A DNA stretch of 64,000 nt from Saccharum officinarum (GCA_020631735.1 CM036215.1:16332346-16396345); one strand, 5' to 3'; shown: positions 11,180-23,705, numbered from the stretch's first letter. The notes: a model not told the origin generated them from the letters alone. Numbers and translations are program-made.

Positions 11180-12050
11180 CCCACTAATCTTAAGTTCCGG
11201 CCCATAACTTTAGTTACTCTGAGTAGGTCCCTCTTATTTCTAAACATTAGATCTTGCCGAATGAATGGCTGTTATTTTTTTCAAGCACAGTAAAATTTCT
11301 CTTAATAAATAGACTTTTTTCAATGGTATCTGAAACATTACAAGAGCAATACCCTCTTCCAGACAGCCCTTTATAATTTGAAAGGCAAATCTTTAACCTA
11401 TGGATGAGTCTCACTGTACCCTCTTGCCCGACCTTTCAAAAGTCACTTTTTCCCTATTCTTGTATCTCATGGTAGTTTTAATGTCAAATCCAAAACAAAT
11501 AAATTGGACTACAGAGCCAAAGACGAAAAATAGTAGTATAAAGCAAATGTGTCTTTCTCCAGGTAAGGACTTTCTTGCGCTGTAACAACCTGCCCTAGTT
11601 GGGATAGACACGAGACCAGCCAGGTCTTCTGGAGAAAAGAGTCATGCGTGCCAGCAAAAAGATGTATATGTAGTGTATAGAAGATAGAACCCTGATTTGT
11701 CAAGGAAAAAAAAGGGATAGAAACCTGGCGCATGGTTCACTGGGATGATTCTTGAGAAACAACACTCAACATGGACAGTTGGTTCTTTGAGATGGAAAGA
11801 ACTACTCGATTGATATGCATGCCAAATGTTGCATTGGGCACACATTTAAGCATGGGGTCAAATGCCTTATTAAGATCCATGATGGCACACTGTGATGAGG
11901 GCAACTCCTAGGTGACAACTTTTTTTTTAATGACTGTGTATCAACCGAGTTCATTTACTGACAATGTTCCCATCTGGAAGTATCCCATAGGTCAAATTTT
12001 GATTTGATTATTGGTAACGTTCGAGTTTTCAGGTAGAGACCTAGAGTTCC
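11180..12050. other. Unassigned intergenic sequence
   Basis: AT-rich sequence between the gypsy LTR and the L1 insertion. I see no conserved coding frame, no terminal inverted repeats and no RNA gene. The sequence right after the L1 (24542 on) is its original continuation. Confidence 0.6.
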
Positions 12051-12064
12051 AGTACCTACCTGAA
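12051..12064. repeat. L1 target-site duplication, left copy
   Basis: AGTACCTACCTGAA occurs here and again at 24528-24541 right after the poly-A tail. The match over 12.4 kb defines the ends of the L1 insertion and shows that everything between arrived with or after it. Confidence 0.9.
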
Positions 12065-12544
12065 AAATCATCAATGAAGATTATAACAAAGCTGTTGTCC
12101 AATAGACTCCAAAAAATTGATTATGAGGCTCATCCACAAAAACCAGTATGGTTTTATCAAAACCAGGACAATCCAAGACTGCCTTGCTTGGGCCCTTAGT
12201 ACATCCATATTTGCCACAAGTCTAAAAAGAAATTGGTCATCCTTAAACTTGACTTTGAAAATGCTTTTGACATGCTAGAACATGAGGCCATCTTACTAAT
12301 CCTAAGAGCAAAAGGCTTTGGAGAAAAGTGGATAAGCTGGATAAGAATGATTCTGGGATCAGGCACCTCCTCTATTCCGCTAAATGGGGTCCCAGGAAAG
12401 AGTATACATTGTAGAAAAGGGGTCAGACAAGGTGATCCCTTGTCCCCACTCCTGTTTGTCCTAGCAGATGACTTACTGCAACCCATACTGAACAAAGCCA
12501 AGAAAATGGAAATCTTAAAGCTACCTCTGCCCCTTCAACACTCA

Positions 12545-12889
12545 GGCCCTGTTTAGTTTCTACCTAAAAACTTTTCACCCCGTTCTATCGAATGTTTGGA
12601 CATAAGCATGTATCATTAAATATAAATAAAAAAAATAACTAATTGTATAGTTTGCATGGATTTTGCGAGACGAATCTTTTAAGTCTAATTAGTCCATGAT
12701 TAGCCATAATTGCTACAGTAACACACATGTGCTAATGACAGGTTAATTAGGCTTAATAAATTCGTCTCGCGATTTCCAGGCGAGTTATGTAATTAGGCTT
12801 TTTATTAGTATGTGAACACCCCTTCCGATATCCCATGAAACATCCGATGTGATACTTAAAAACTTTTCACCCACGAACTAAACAAGGCC
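12545..12889 (+). mobile_element. Tourist-like MITE (345 bp)
   Basis: Terminal inverted repeats GGCCCTGTTTAGTT at the left and AACTAAACAAGGCC at the right, flanked by TCA on both sides (12542-12544 and 12890-12892). A 3-bp TNA target duplication is typical of PIF/Harbinger-type Tourist MITEs. It interrupts the L1 reverse transcriptase just before the YADD motif. Related sequences sit at about 29775-30029, 31724-31965 and 58999-59242. Confidence 0.85.
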
Positions 12890-13537
12890 TCAAATGATTT
12901 CCCTGTGCTACAGTACGCTGACGACACCCTTTTGATCCTACAAGCCTCTGCAGCACGGCTGCTGACACTTAAAAGCCTCCTCCACTCCTTTGGGACTTCA
13001 ATAGGTCTGAGAGTAAACTATTCAAAGTCTTCAATGGTGCCAATCAACATCTCAGACCAGCAGTTAGACCATTTGGCAAGAACTTTTAACTGTGCCAAGG
13101 GCAGCCTCCCCTTCACCTACCTGGGCTTATCACTAAGTCTGACAAAGCCAAGAGTGGTGGACTTTAGCCCTCTTGAGACAAAATGTGAAAGAAGACTGGT
13201 CTCAGCCTCAACTTTCTTAAGCCAAGCAGGAGACTGGAGCTAGCTAACTCAGTGATCACAGCACTACCAACCTTTGCAATGAGCACCCTTAAGATCCATG
13301 ACACAGTGATAGAACAAATGGACAAGTACAGGAGACATTGTATCCGGAGAGGATCTGATCTTGACTCCAAAAAGCCGGCCAAAGCTGACTGGAACACTGT
13401 TAGAGGCCAGAAGAAGGAGGTCGAGGAGTTCTCAACCTCAAAACCCACAATGAAGCTCTCCTGCTGAAATTTCTCCATAAATTCCTAAATAGAGAAGACA
13501 TCCCCTATGTGAACTTAATCTGGGAATGCTATTATAG

Positions 13538-16237
13538 TGTCACACCCATTTAACGATCAAATGGAGTGCATACCCTTATGTGTGCCCAGAGATCAATCAC
13601 ACATAAGTTAACAAATTATAAAGGATGTATCATCACAATTGTTATTACATCACGAATAATAACACATAGTCTTTACAATAATATAGCGGAAGTAAAATAT
13701 AAAAACTCTCGTGGCAGCTCCAATCACAGGCACATTAACTGGTTGACAGCAAGTCTAGTAATCTTCCGGGAAGTAGAAGTAGTCACTACTTGCACCATCT
13801 ATTACCCATCCGGGATTTTTATCAAAGTAAGAAAAAATAAACAAGCGTAAGTACATCTCGTACTCAACGAGTGTAACATAGGGTTCATGAGGCTAAAAGG
13901 CATAACATAGGTTTATCAGCATGTAGCTTTTATATAGCATTTATATCAATGATATCAAAGTGTCTCAATATAATCAATAAACATATGATCCATGTGAAAT
14001 GATTAACGAATAGCAAAAACATATTCATTATTAATGATCCACTATTCTATAAGGGTCCAAGGCCACTCGCGACCGTGAGCACGGCTGTTATAACAGTTTT
14101 ACACTCTGCAGATGTTGTACACTTTCACTGTGAGTCGTGATTTACCCTTTCGCCCGAGGTAGCTAATCTCTTGACCCACTTCCAAGGAAGGTCGGCAGGG
14201 TTCACTATGAGGTCTTTCGAAGGTTCGTCTAACAAGTTAGGGCCGCTAGGTTTCCAAAGTCAGTCTGTGTGATACACCACACAGGGATCCACAGTCTGCT
14301 CTACCCCATTTGCGCCACAAGGGTAACCTCTAACAAGCTAGAAAAGGTCCTTCTATATGACTAAAGCCAGAGCCATTTAAGCCCTCACAGTTGTACTGTA
14401 AATCCTGGATTTTCGCTTATAGATGAGTCCTTATGGAGAGTAACAAGAGCACCAAAGTAACCCCATGCTCTAGTACCCTTAAACAGTAATAAAATCATCT
14501 TTTAATGTTTATTGCATATTCCATTAGTCAAATTACATGATCATAGTTCATGTTGAGCACTAGCAATACTAATCCATGCAGTATAATAGGTATCAAGGAA
14601 TAAGATCAACACTAAGTCATCCTTAACAAGGAATATATGCATAATGATATTATTTGCTTATTGTGAATGGGACAACAAGGATAATCCCATGCTATACTTG
14701 TCTTACTCAAACTGGTTCTGGTGATCTTGTTCGTAGTAAAACTCCTGATCTCCAACGAATTGCTCACCGTCTATACTCGATCAACAATAGCAACAACATT
14801 CATCCAGAACAATCATGCATAGACAAACAAGACTATAATTAGAACAGTACACCAACAGTAATAAAATAAGATAAAAAGTTTTTAAAACGAATCTACAAAT
14901 CGCTAGGATCACACAGACGCAAAGATCACGAAAAACAGAGCTAAAACGACAAAGTTATGAATTTACGAAGATTTCCTATAGAAAATAAATACTTTAATAA
15001 AAACGCAAAAATAAATTAATCCAAACCTACTGTACAGTTCTATAGTCACGTAGAGCTCACAAATATGAATCTAACGCAACTTGAATGGATCAAATCAGAG
15101 TTAAAACGGAGATTCTACGACTAAAACAAACTCAGTGGCAAAACTGTAATTATCTGAAAACGTATTTTTCATTTACCGAAACAAAATACGTTTTCAACCG
15201 ATCAAAGCGTACTCTGAGCTTTACGTTTTAGGACTGCGGGTTCGATATACTAAAAACTCAGGGTTTCTTTTACAAAATTACGAACGAACCGGTATTTTCT
15301 AATTACAACCGTTGGATTCAAAATCAACGATCCAGATTGGATCGGGGAGAGAGAGAAGAGACGCCGGCGGCACTCCGGCCAATTCCCGGTCATCGGCGAG
15401 CTCCCACGGCGGCGCCATCATCGGAGATGGCCAAAACACAACTCCGACCACCAAACGATGAAAGGAGAACACCGAGAGATCGAGAAGCTCACGGCAAACT
15501 CACCCCGCGCGAAGATAGGACCGGAGGATGATCGGAAAACGGCGGCTAGCTCGCGATGGCGGCTATGGCGGCGATGGTGCTTGCGGTGGTGAGACTAGGC
15601 GACTACGGCAGCTCCAAAGGGAGAGAATGAGGGCGGAATAGTGCGGGGGTCTCGTTTTATAGCCCGTAGGCGTCGATATACAAGGAAATGAGGGAGATTT
15701 GATACGGATTCGGATCACCGAATCGAAGAAGGAGGAAGGCGGTGCTCGCGGTTGGAAAGAACCGGAGGAAGGAGAAAGGAAAGGGGAGGCGGTCGCTGAC
15801 GGGTGGGACCGGATCGTCAGCGGCTCGGGTGCGGGACGCGGCCGCGCACGCGAAGACGGGCCGGCTGGCCATGGCTTGGGCTCAGCCCAGAAACCAGAGG
15901 CGGGCGCAGGAGAAGGCGGGCCACGCGCGGGGAGCAGGCCGAGCACTGGGCTACGGGAGAATGCGGCCCGAAGAAAAAAAATTCCTTTCTCTTTTTCTTT
16001 TTCAATTTTTTTTCAAAGCCAATTTTCAAAGGATTTTCAAATCCAAATTGAATTTGATTTAAACCACTCATTACAAAATCCCAAATGCAGCAGCATGAAT
16101 GCTCAATCATGTTCCTACCCTTATATTAAATTTTAAATTTATAAAAAAAATATTATTATCCTAAATTTGTATGCTCACAAAAATATATAAAAATCATATT
16201 TCTCCTATTTTTTTATCCAAAATTTTAGGGTGTTACA
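13538..16237 (-). repeat. Solo LTR, gypsy type (2700 bp)
   Basis: Ends TGTCACACCC... and ...GGGTGTTACA, flanked by TATAG on both sides (13533-13537 and 16238-16242). No internal region is present, so it formed by recombination between the two LTRs of a full element after insertion into the L1. Orientation follows the TGTAACACCC start on the minus strand. The ORFs around 15560-16140 come from a GC-rich part of the LTR and are not genes. Confidence 0.88.
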
Positions 16238-16490
16238 TATAGAGATGGTATAATACATAATAATAATGGAAAAGGTTCCTTTTGGTGGAGCAATATCCTA
16301 CAGCTAGTAGACAAATTTAAAGGGATGGCTTCAGTGCAGATTCAAGATGGGAAGACCTACTTACTTTGGGAAGATCAATGGGAGCAAGGAATCAAAAAAC
16401 TAGAACTCCCAGAGCTATACTCCTTCACAAAACAGAAAGACATCACAGTTCATGAGGCAAAAAGCCTGGAAGCTTTTCAAAGAAACTTTC

Positions 16491-16610
16491 TGTTAGAAAT
16501 GACCAACTCAATCTATTATGATGCCCAAAGGGGCAGATATGGTGATGTACAAAGTGCAGATAGCACCCTACACTAGTGAGCAATTACAAGAGATGTATAT
16601 ACATCTAACA
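16491..16610 (-). repeat. Copia 3' LTR (120 bp), with adjacent polypurine tract
   Basis: Left-hand LTR, which is the 3' LTR because the element reads on the minus strand. Directly inside it (16611-16622) the minus strand reads GAGGGGGGGG, the polypurine tract. It is identical to the LTR at 23586-23705. Confidence 0.92.
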
Positions 16611-16625
16611 CCCCCCCCCTCAAAC

Positions 16626-18639
16626 TCATGGTAGGTCAACAACACTGAGTTTGGAAAGAAAAAAGGTATGTTGCGCCCTAGTCTGAGTCTTGGTGAAGAA
16701 ATCCGCCAATTGAAGCTCTGAGGGCACATAGTAAAGAGCCACCACCTCATCATGTACTTGCGATCGCATGTAGAAAGCATCAACACCAATGTGCTTGGTA
16801 AGTTCATGTTTGACAGGATCACGAGCAATACTGATCGCACCAGTGCTGTCAGAGGATAGAGGAGTCGGTGTGGAAGTCGTCACACCGAAATCCTCAAGTA
16901 GCCACCTAAGCCATGTGACCTCAGCCGTCACGGTCGCCATAGCCCGCAACTCAGCCTCAGCACTGGACCGGGAAACTGCCGTCTGCTTCTTGGTTTTCTA
17001 GGCAATCAAGGAGGACCCAAGAAAGACACAATAAGCTAAAAGGGAATGGCGATCAGACTGATCACTAGCCTATGTCACATCAGAGTACGCCTGAAGCTCA
17101 AGAGAAGTAGAGTGAGGGAAGAACAAGCGGCGTGAGATGGTGCCACGAAGGTATCGAAGAACACGAAGAAGATGAGCATAGTGGAGCTGTGTGGGAGTAG
17201 AAACGAACTGACTCAGAATATGAACAGCATGACAAATGTCAGGACGAGTAATCCCAAGGTAAACAAGGCTCCCAACAAGGTGACGATAACGAGTGGGATC
17301 AACAAGGGGAGCACCATCAGTAGACCGCAGGTGAACACCTAGCTCCATAGGTGTATCAACAGTGCGCTGATCAGTGAGAGCAGCACGGGAGAGAAGATCT
17401 TGAATGTACTTTTCCTGGGAGAGGTAGATGCCATCAGGCATGGAAGAGACCTCGAGACCAAGGAAGTAACAAAGAGGACCCAAATCAGACATCAAGAATG
17501 TGTCACTAATACGCTTCTTCACACAATCAATAAACTGAGAATCATCACCAGTAATGATCATGTCATCGACATAGAGAAGAAGAAATGTGCGACCACGAGG
17601 GGAAATGTGGACAAAGAGAGTGGGGTTGTGGTCGCTGGGCTTAAAACCAGCATCAATGACAACAGAGGAGAAGCACTCAAACCAGGCCCGAGGAGCTTGC
17701 TTGAGGCCGTAGAGAGAGCGTCGCAGCCGGCAAACCATGCCATCCGGAACAGAGTATCTTGGAGGTGGCTGCATGTAGACCTCCTCACGCAGCTCGCCAT
17801 TGAGAAAGGCATTCTTGACATCAAGCTGGGAGATGGACCACTGTCGGACAGAAGCAACAGCAAGAAGAGTCAGGACTGTGGTCATGTGAGCAACGGGAGC
17901 AAAGGTCTCATCATAATCACGACCTTGCTCCTGCTGAAAACCACGGGCCACAAGACGAGCCTTGTAGCGCTCAATGGAACCATCAGAGCGAGTCTTGATC
18001 TTGTAGACCCACTTGCAAGTAATAGGAGTCACCTGAGGTGGCAAAGGAACAAGGTCCCATGTACCAGTGCGCTCCAAGGCGGCAATCTCCTCGGCCATGG
18101 CGCGCTGCCAGTCAGGGTGGACAGTAGCCTCTCGGTACGTGGCTGGCTCAACCAGTGCAGCAGCAGTGAAGCCATAGCGATCCGGAGGATGGAGAGTACT
18201 ACGGTCACGAAGAGCATACCGAGAGGATGGCTCTAGAGGAGATCCAAGAAAGCGAGGGAGAAGATGGTGGTGGAGAGGAAAGAGGAGGTCGTTGGCGGCG
18301 GCTGTAAACGTGAGTGAACTCACGAGGAAGTACCCCCACAGGAGTAGGCCCAAGAAGCGACAGAGAAGACGCATGGGTGGGTGCTAGAGTGAGGACGGGA
18401 GGGAGCTCGTGAGAGGGCACCTCCAATGAGGGTGTGGGAACAACAGGGGGAATGGAAGGTGGAGGGGAGGTAGGTGGAGGCAAAGAAGACAAGGAAGAGC
18501 GTGAGTGAGGCAGCGGAAGATGCACGTCAGGAAAAGTCAAGAAGGAGATAGACTCAACATCAGTGGAAGAAGAACCGGAGGAGGAGCGAGGGTAGTAAGG
18601 ACGGGATTCATCAAAGGTGACATCCCGAGAGATCCTCAT
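16626..18639 (-). pseudogene. Copia reverse transcriptase and RNase H, two in-frame stops
   Basis: Minus-strand frame containing the complete copia RT domain: WVYKIKTRSDGSIERYKARL, then DVKNAFLNG, LYGLKQAPRAW and the catalytic YVDDMI (about 17565-17580). RNase H follows with AYSD and SSAEAEL motifs and the C-terminal LADFFTKTQ. The frame from 18374 down to 16626 stays open except for TAG at 17070-17072 and another about 17000, both where Trp (TGG) is expected. The upstream 18205-18639 piece is in another frame and is the Ser/Pro-rich linker between integrase and RT. Confidence 0.85.
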
Positions 18640-18722
18640 CCAACGAGCAACAGGATCATAACAGCGATAACCCTTATGCTTGGTACTGTACCCAAGGAAG
18701 ACACACTCAACGGACTGAGCAG

Positions 18723-19427
18723 TCAGCTTGGTGCGCTCACGTGGAGGGAGAAGAACAAAGCAGACACACCCAAGACATCAGAGGTGACTGTAGCGAGGAG
18801 GACGACCAAAAAGGCGCTCGTAGGGAGTACACCCCTGAAGAACGGTGGAGGGCTGCCTGTTAATAAGAAAACAGCCGTGGAGACAGCCTCAGCCCAGAAG
18901 TGAGGTGGAAGCTGAGAGGAGAGCAAGAGAGCATGAGAAGTCTCAAGAATGTGACGATGCTTACGCTCAGCCACACCATTCTGAGCATGAGCACCAGGGC
19001 AAGAAAACTGAGCAAGTGTACCCTGATCAGTAAGAAAGTGACGATGCGCGTCAGAGATGTACTCTCCAGCAGAGTCGGCACGAAAGGCATGGATGGGTGA
19101 ATCAAACTGAGTGCGAATCATAGTGGCAAACTGCTGGTAAATAGACAAAAACTAACCACGAGATGACATAAGATAGATCCAAGTAAACCTCGAATAATCA
19201 TCAATAAATATAACATAATAGGAGTGACCACCTTTGGAAACAAAAGGAGCAGGCCCCCATACATCAGAGTGAATGAGATCAAAGGGACGCTGCGACATAG
19301 AATCACTGGAAGGATAAGGGAGTTGTAGTTGTTTGCCAAGCTTGCAACCCGTACAATGAAGAGCAGCGTCACCAGAAACAGGACCTAAAACACCACTACC
19401 AACAAGAGTGGAAAGTCTCGAGCCGGA
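18723..19427 (-). pseudogene. Copia integrase core, 5' side cut by an LTR insertion
   Basis: Minus-strand remains of the integrase: a conserved CTGCKLGK zinc-binding end near 19345, SDVWGPAP and [10 protein letters not shown] for the first catalytic Asp, RADSAGEY for the second, and [11 protein letters not shown] with the catalytic Glu (about 18960). Frame changes occur around 19120 and 18800, and a stop interrupts between the first Asp region and IYQQF. The HHCC N-terminus (WHRRLG) lies on the far side of the inserted LTR, at about 21555-21572. Confidence 0.8.
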
Positions 19428-21555
19428 TGAAAGTCCCTAGTTTGGTTTTGGCTAATTGATAAAACCTAGGACTAACCTTTGTATCTAAGTGGATGATTTA
19501 GATAAAGGTGGTCATTGAATATGAGACATGACATTGACTCATGTGACCAAGATGATGAAGACCAAGATGATGATTGGCTCGATGGACCAGTTGTGAAGGT
19601 GAAGGGCAAGTCGAGGCTTCGAAGCGAAGGACCATGCGATGGTGAAGCTTGAGCAAGACTTGGCACCGACGGACCTATGCAACGGTGAAGAGCAAGTGAA
19701 GTCAAGGTCGATGGATCAAGACGGTCATATGATGATATGAAGTGGATCATATCCTTTAGAAAAACAAAATGGGCTTAAGGCAAAGGTATAACCATAGGGC
19801 CATTTTGTTTTACACTCAAGACACTATAGAGGGTGTGAGTGGTTTAGGATCGATAGCCGAACTATTAAGAGGGGAAGTCTTATCGGTTATTCGACGCACG
19901 GGTGCCACTAGGTGAATTCATGAAGTGCATTGCATGTAGGTCCTAGTGAGCTAACTGGAAAACCTTTGAAAATGATTATGAAAATGCTAACACGTGCACA
20001 AGGTGATGATCACTTGTTGGTGTTGGTACTTTTACGAAGGCGATGAAGTTTGAGCGGTAAAGAGGGTTTGGGTCCCTCTCTTCCTTCCACCGAGCTTGCG
20101 AGCGTGGGATTCAGGCGTTTTCGAGGAGCTAAAATGCCTATTTTCCACTACGCCGGAAGTCGGAAAAGAAACAGAGGTGACCGGACGCTGCACCGGACGC
20201 GGTCACGGTTTGACCGGACGCGTCTGGTCAGTTCAACGCAGCAGTCAGGCGCGCGGGTGTTAGGGTTGGCAACCGGCGCGTCCGGTCACTTACGGGACCG
20301 GCGTGTCCGGTCGGGCACCTAGAAGTGTAGCGCGTGGTGTAAAGCTGATCAGACGCGCGGCATGTCCGGTCACATGTGATCGGACACGTCTGGTCGTTGA
20401 GGGAGCTTACTGGACTCCAACCGGACGCTGGCACTAACACGTCCGGTCATTGCCTGGAGCGCGTCCGATCGATGCTTCGCGGGCGCGCGGTGCTGTGCGA
20501 TTGGCGCGTCCGGTCAGTTGAGCGGCGCGTCCGGTCGTTGCATTTGACCGTTGGCGCTCAGTGACCGTTGGAGGATCGGACGCAGTTGAGCGCGTCCGGT
20601 CAGTTTCGACCGGCGCGTCCGGTCGTCCCGAAAAGCACGCAGTGAAGGGGTACAACGGCTCTATTCGTTTGGGATGCTTATAAATACTTGTTGGTCAGCC
20701 CTTGGGGAGGTCTCTCATGATTTCCAACCTCTTTTGCATCCTTTGAGCTAGAGCTTCTCCCTCCCACTCATCTCTCTTGCTTGATTGCAAATCAAAAGTG
20801 AGATTGAGTGATCCCAAAGTGCATTGCATAGCTTGAGGGCATCTAGTGGCACTTGTGGGTGGTATAGCCGGTGGATTTCTTGTTACTCTTGGAGAGTACC
20901 GCTCCTAGCCGGCTTGGAGATTGTTGAAGGCATTGGCAAGAGAAGGAGATTGTTCTTGGCCACCTCCGGTTGATTGTAAGAGGTTCTTGTGCTTTCCTCG
21001 GCGGAGCGCCAAAAGCAGCTCTAGTGGATTGCGTGTGTCATTGAGTTACCTCACTTGAGAGTGGTGTCTTATGGTGCCTTGCAGGGCGTGCCTTGAGGGG
21101 CAAGTGACTTGAGGGTCACACCGAGGAACCATCTAAGTGTTGGTCGACACAACCGGTGACGTAGCTTGTCGGTGCACAAGTGAACACCGGGTGAATAAAA
21201 ATATTATGTCTCTTGTCTCTCGGTGATTGGTCTTCATATTGTGTTGTTGTCAATATTGATTGATTGTATATTATCTTAGTGATTGGCAACATCTTCACTC
21301 CACCGTCGGTATAAGATTCATAATCCTCTCTCTCGCATTTATATTTACTAGTTATCTTGTGTAGCCCTAGTGGTAGCCTTTGCTAGTAGTTGTTAGCTTG
21401 CTCACTAGTGTAAGTTTAGTGACATAGCACTTGTGTGAACTAGAGATCATAATTTACTAGACTTGTGGATAGGAGGCTTGCATCACAATCTTTGGCTAAG
21501 CAAAACTCACTTTACGCCATTTATTATTCTAACAAGTTTGCTTAGTGGTTTTTGT
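19428..21555 (+). repeat. Sirevirus-type LTR inserted in the copia integrase, 3' end missing
   Basis: Starts TGAAAGTCCCTAGTTTGG inside the copia integrase and has the LTR layout of Sireviruses: a palindrome array (20178-20640), then a TATA-like TATAAATA at 20680-20687, then a transcribed tail. Its end does not show the expected ...CTTTCA; instead it runs into copia sequence at about 21555. Several copia integrase codons after WHRRLG are missing too. A deletion across the right junction explains both. No internal retrotransposon region is present. 1-217 is a fragment of the same family. Confidence 0.78.
20178..20640 (+). promoter_or_regulatory. GACCGGACGCG-type palindrome array in the inserted LTR
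   Basis: Repeated GACCGG(A)CGCG and CGCGTCCGGTC half-sites and near-palindromes over about 460 bp, ending about 40 bp before the TATA-like box at 20680. The rest of the LTR is quite different from the Sirevirus copies at 3566, 33931 and 45701, yet the motif is the same. Confidence 0.65.
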
Positions 21556-21572
21556 CCGAGACGACGATGCCA

Positions 21573-23100
21573 CTAAGCAAAAATAGTGGTAGTGGAAGCA
21601 GCTGAAGCTGAAGCTGGAGAACCGGATGACTGACTGGTCAGAGTGGGCGAAGGAAGACTCAGCCAATCAAGCTCCCATAGGCGCTGAGAGTCATGACGCC
21701 TAGGCCCAGTCCCCACCAGAAACCTCGTACAAAGGTCCTGAACACAACAAGAGTCAGACTCAAGAATGATACGACAACCATGATTAGTAATTTGACTAGC
21801 AGACATTAATTGCATAGTGAGCTGAGGGACATTGGAGACAGTAGGAACATGAAAAGAGGACGTAGAGAGAACACCACGACCAACAACAGGAAGAGAGGTT
21901 CCATCAGCTGTCTGAACAATAGGAGGAGGATCAACAGGAGACAGGAGATGCTAAGTGACTAGAATCCGGAGTCATATGGAAGGATGCACCAGAATCAAGA
22001 AACCACTTGGATGATATACCGGAGGGAGGAGGTGGTGGTGGTGGAGTCCCAGAAGCTCGAGCAGTAGTGCCAGAAGCCCGAGCAGTAGTGGCAGAGGGTG
22101 AGGAAGCAACAACATTGAGACGGCGGAACAACGTGAGGACCTCCTGCTCCAAGGCAGTGACAGAGCGAGCTGCACTGGACTCCCCACGGCGAGTCTTCTT
22201 GTCGCGCTGCTTCTTTCGACAGACATCTTCAGTGTGTCGAAACTTGCCACAGTAGGCACACTGAGGCTCGGTGGACGGTGGCGGCGATGGCTGTGGAAGA
22301 GCAGTGGACAGAAGGGGAGCTCGGGCAACCAAAATAGAGGACTGCGGAGCCCCACTTATGCCCCTCGCCCGAAGACGAGTCTCTTTAGCACGTAGCTCCG
22401 GCATCGCCTCATCGAGAGATGGGCGAGGTCGGCATGTCAGGAGCTGGGACCTGACAACCTCAAACTTAGGACGGAGGCGGGAGAAGAACTCGTGAAGGCG
22501 CAGAGTGTCCCGCTGGCCCCGGTGACGATCACAGCACCGACAAATACCAGCAGCACAGTACTCCGCACCCAAGATGTCAAGACGATGCTAGACGGCGGAC
22601 ATCTGACGGTGGAACTCCTCCACAGTAGAGTCGTGCTGACGGAGCGACTGGGCCTCCTCCACCACCGCGAGATACAACGCCTCGTTATGAATCTCATAAC
22701 TGCAGCGGAGGTGAGCCCACATCGAGTGAGAGGTGGAGAGGCCACGGAGGGATAGAGAGATGTCAACCTCCATACTCGCGAGCAGGATAGCCTTGGCACA
22801 GGCCTCCTCACGCAGCCAGGTTGCCTGTATATCAAGAGCTAACTGGTAGGCCTCCATCTGATTCTCAAACGCCTCAAGGAGAGGCTTCTTGACCGCGTCG
22901 TCTGCATCAGGCGCATAGGTGGGCGGAGTGGGAAGAGGTGGGGTGGGTGGACAAGGCTGCTCATTCGTGAGATAGCACCACAGCTGCTGCCCGCCCATGT
23001 GTACCTCCATGTGAAAAGCGAACTCACCCCAATTTGTGCCATTGAAGATGACAGGGCAGCGAGGAACAGAAATGGCACCCGGCTTTCCAAGGGACGCCAT
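21573..23100 (-). pseudogene. Copia gag and protease, broken
   Basis: ATG at 23100 (MASLGKPGAI) starts gag, including HMEVHMGGQQLW and the gag helical region. A TAG at 22588-22590 interrupts; the same frame continues to 21931 with a zinc knuckle (CAYCGKFRHTEDVC, CX2CX4HX4C with Arg-His) and the protease active site FLDSGASFHMT. A frameshift near 21945 moves on to QLMSASQITNHGC and the gag-pre-integrase segment, and a TAG at 21573-21575 precedes WHRRLG. The proline-rich frames on other strands here are shadows. Confidence 0.82.
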
Positions 23101-23572
23101 CGAAAGCAACTGCCCAGCGCTCTGCCCTGGCACTGCTTGCTATGACTCTTTTTTTTTGAAGAGAGAAGGAGCAGAGCGGACTGGAGGGAGTGAGAGCGAG
23201 AAAACAGAGAGCGGAGCAGAGCAGGGAGAGAGGGAGAGCAGAGGCAGGGAGGCGCGAGGCGCAGGTAGCCGCGGCGGTGGGGTCGGCCGCGTCGGCGCGA
23301 GGACCTGGGGCGCCTCCGTAGGCAGCCGCGGCGGCGCAAAGCGCGTGCAGTCGCGGTCGCGCGGGGAGGCGGGGTCGGCCGCGGCGGCGCGAGACAGCGG
23401 CGCGAGACGCGTGCGAGGTGACCCGGGCGACCGCGCGAAACACGGGCGAGGCAGCATGGTCGGCCGCGCGAGGCTCGCGCAAGTGGAGATGGCTTCGCCG
23501 GCCGGCGGTGGCGGCTCACCAGCGGCTCGCCGGTGGCACGCCGGCGACGGCGGGATGGTGAACCCTAAACCT

Positions 23573-23705
23573 AGGCTCTGTACCATGTTAGAAATGACCA
23601 ACTCAATCTATTATGATGCCCAAAGGGGCAGATATGGTGATGTACAAAGTGCAGATAGCACCCTACACTAGTGAGCAATTACAAGAGATGTATATACATC
23701 TAACA
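23573..23705 (-). repeat. Copia 5' LTR (23586-23705) and adjacent PBS-like site
   Basis: Right-hand 120-bp LTR, identical to the left one. Just inside it the minus strand reads TGGTACAGAGCC, which resembles the initiator tRNA-Met primer-binding site with one base missing. Confidence 0.85.

Larger units (their letters stand above)
16491..23705 (-). mobile_element. Ty1/copia retrotransposon with identical 120-bp LTRs
   Basis: Both LTRs (16491-16610 and 23586-23705) are identical by eye, start TGTTAGAAAT and end ATCTAACA, and are flanked by CTTTC (16486-16490 and 23706-23710). On the minus strand the order is PBS, gag, zinc knuckle, protease, integrase, reverse transcriptase, RNase H, polypurine tract: the copia order. 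A truncated Sirevirus-type LTR (19428-21555) splits the integrase. Several frame changes and stops have killed the coding region. It inserted into the L1 ORF2 remnant. Confidence 0.93.

Noticed and set aside
15563..16140. Several Pro/Arg/Gly-rich ORFs on both strands
   Set aside because: They lie inside the solo LTR and overlap each other; GC-rich noncoding sequence gives such frames by chance.
22839..23671. Pro/Arg-rich ORFs up to 226 codons on both strands
   Set aside because: They overlap the copia 5' leader and gag in wrong frames and show no conserved motif.
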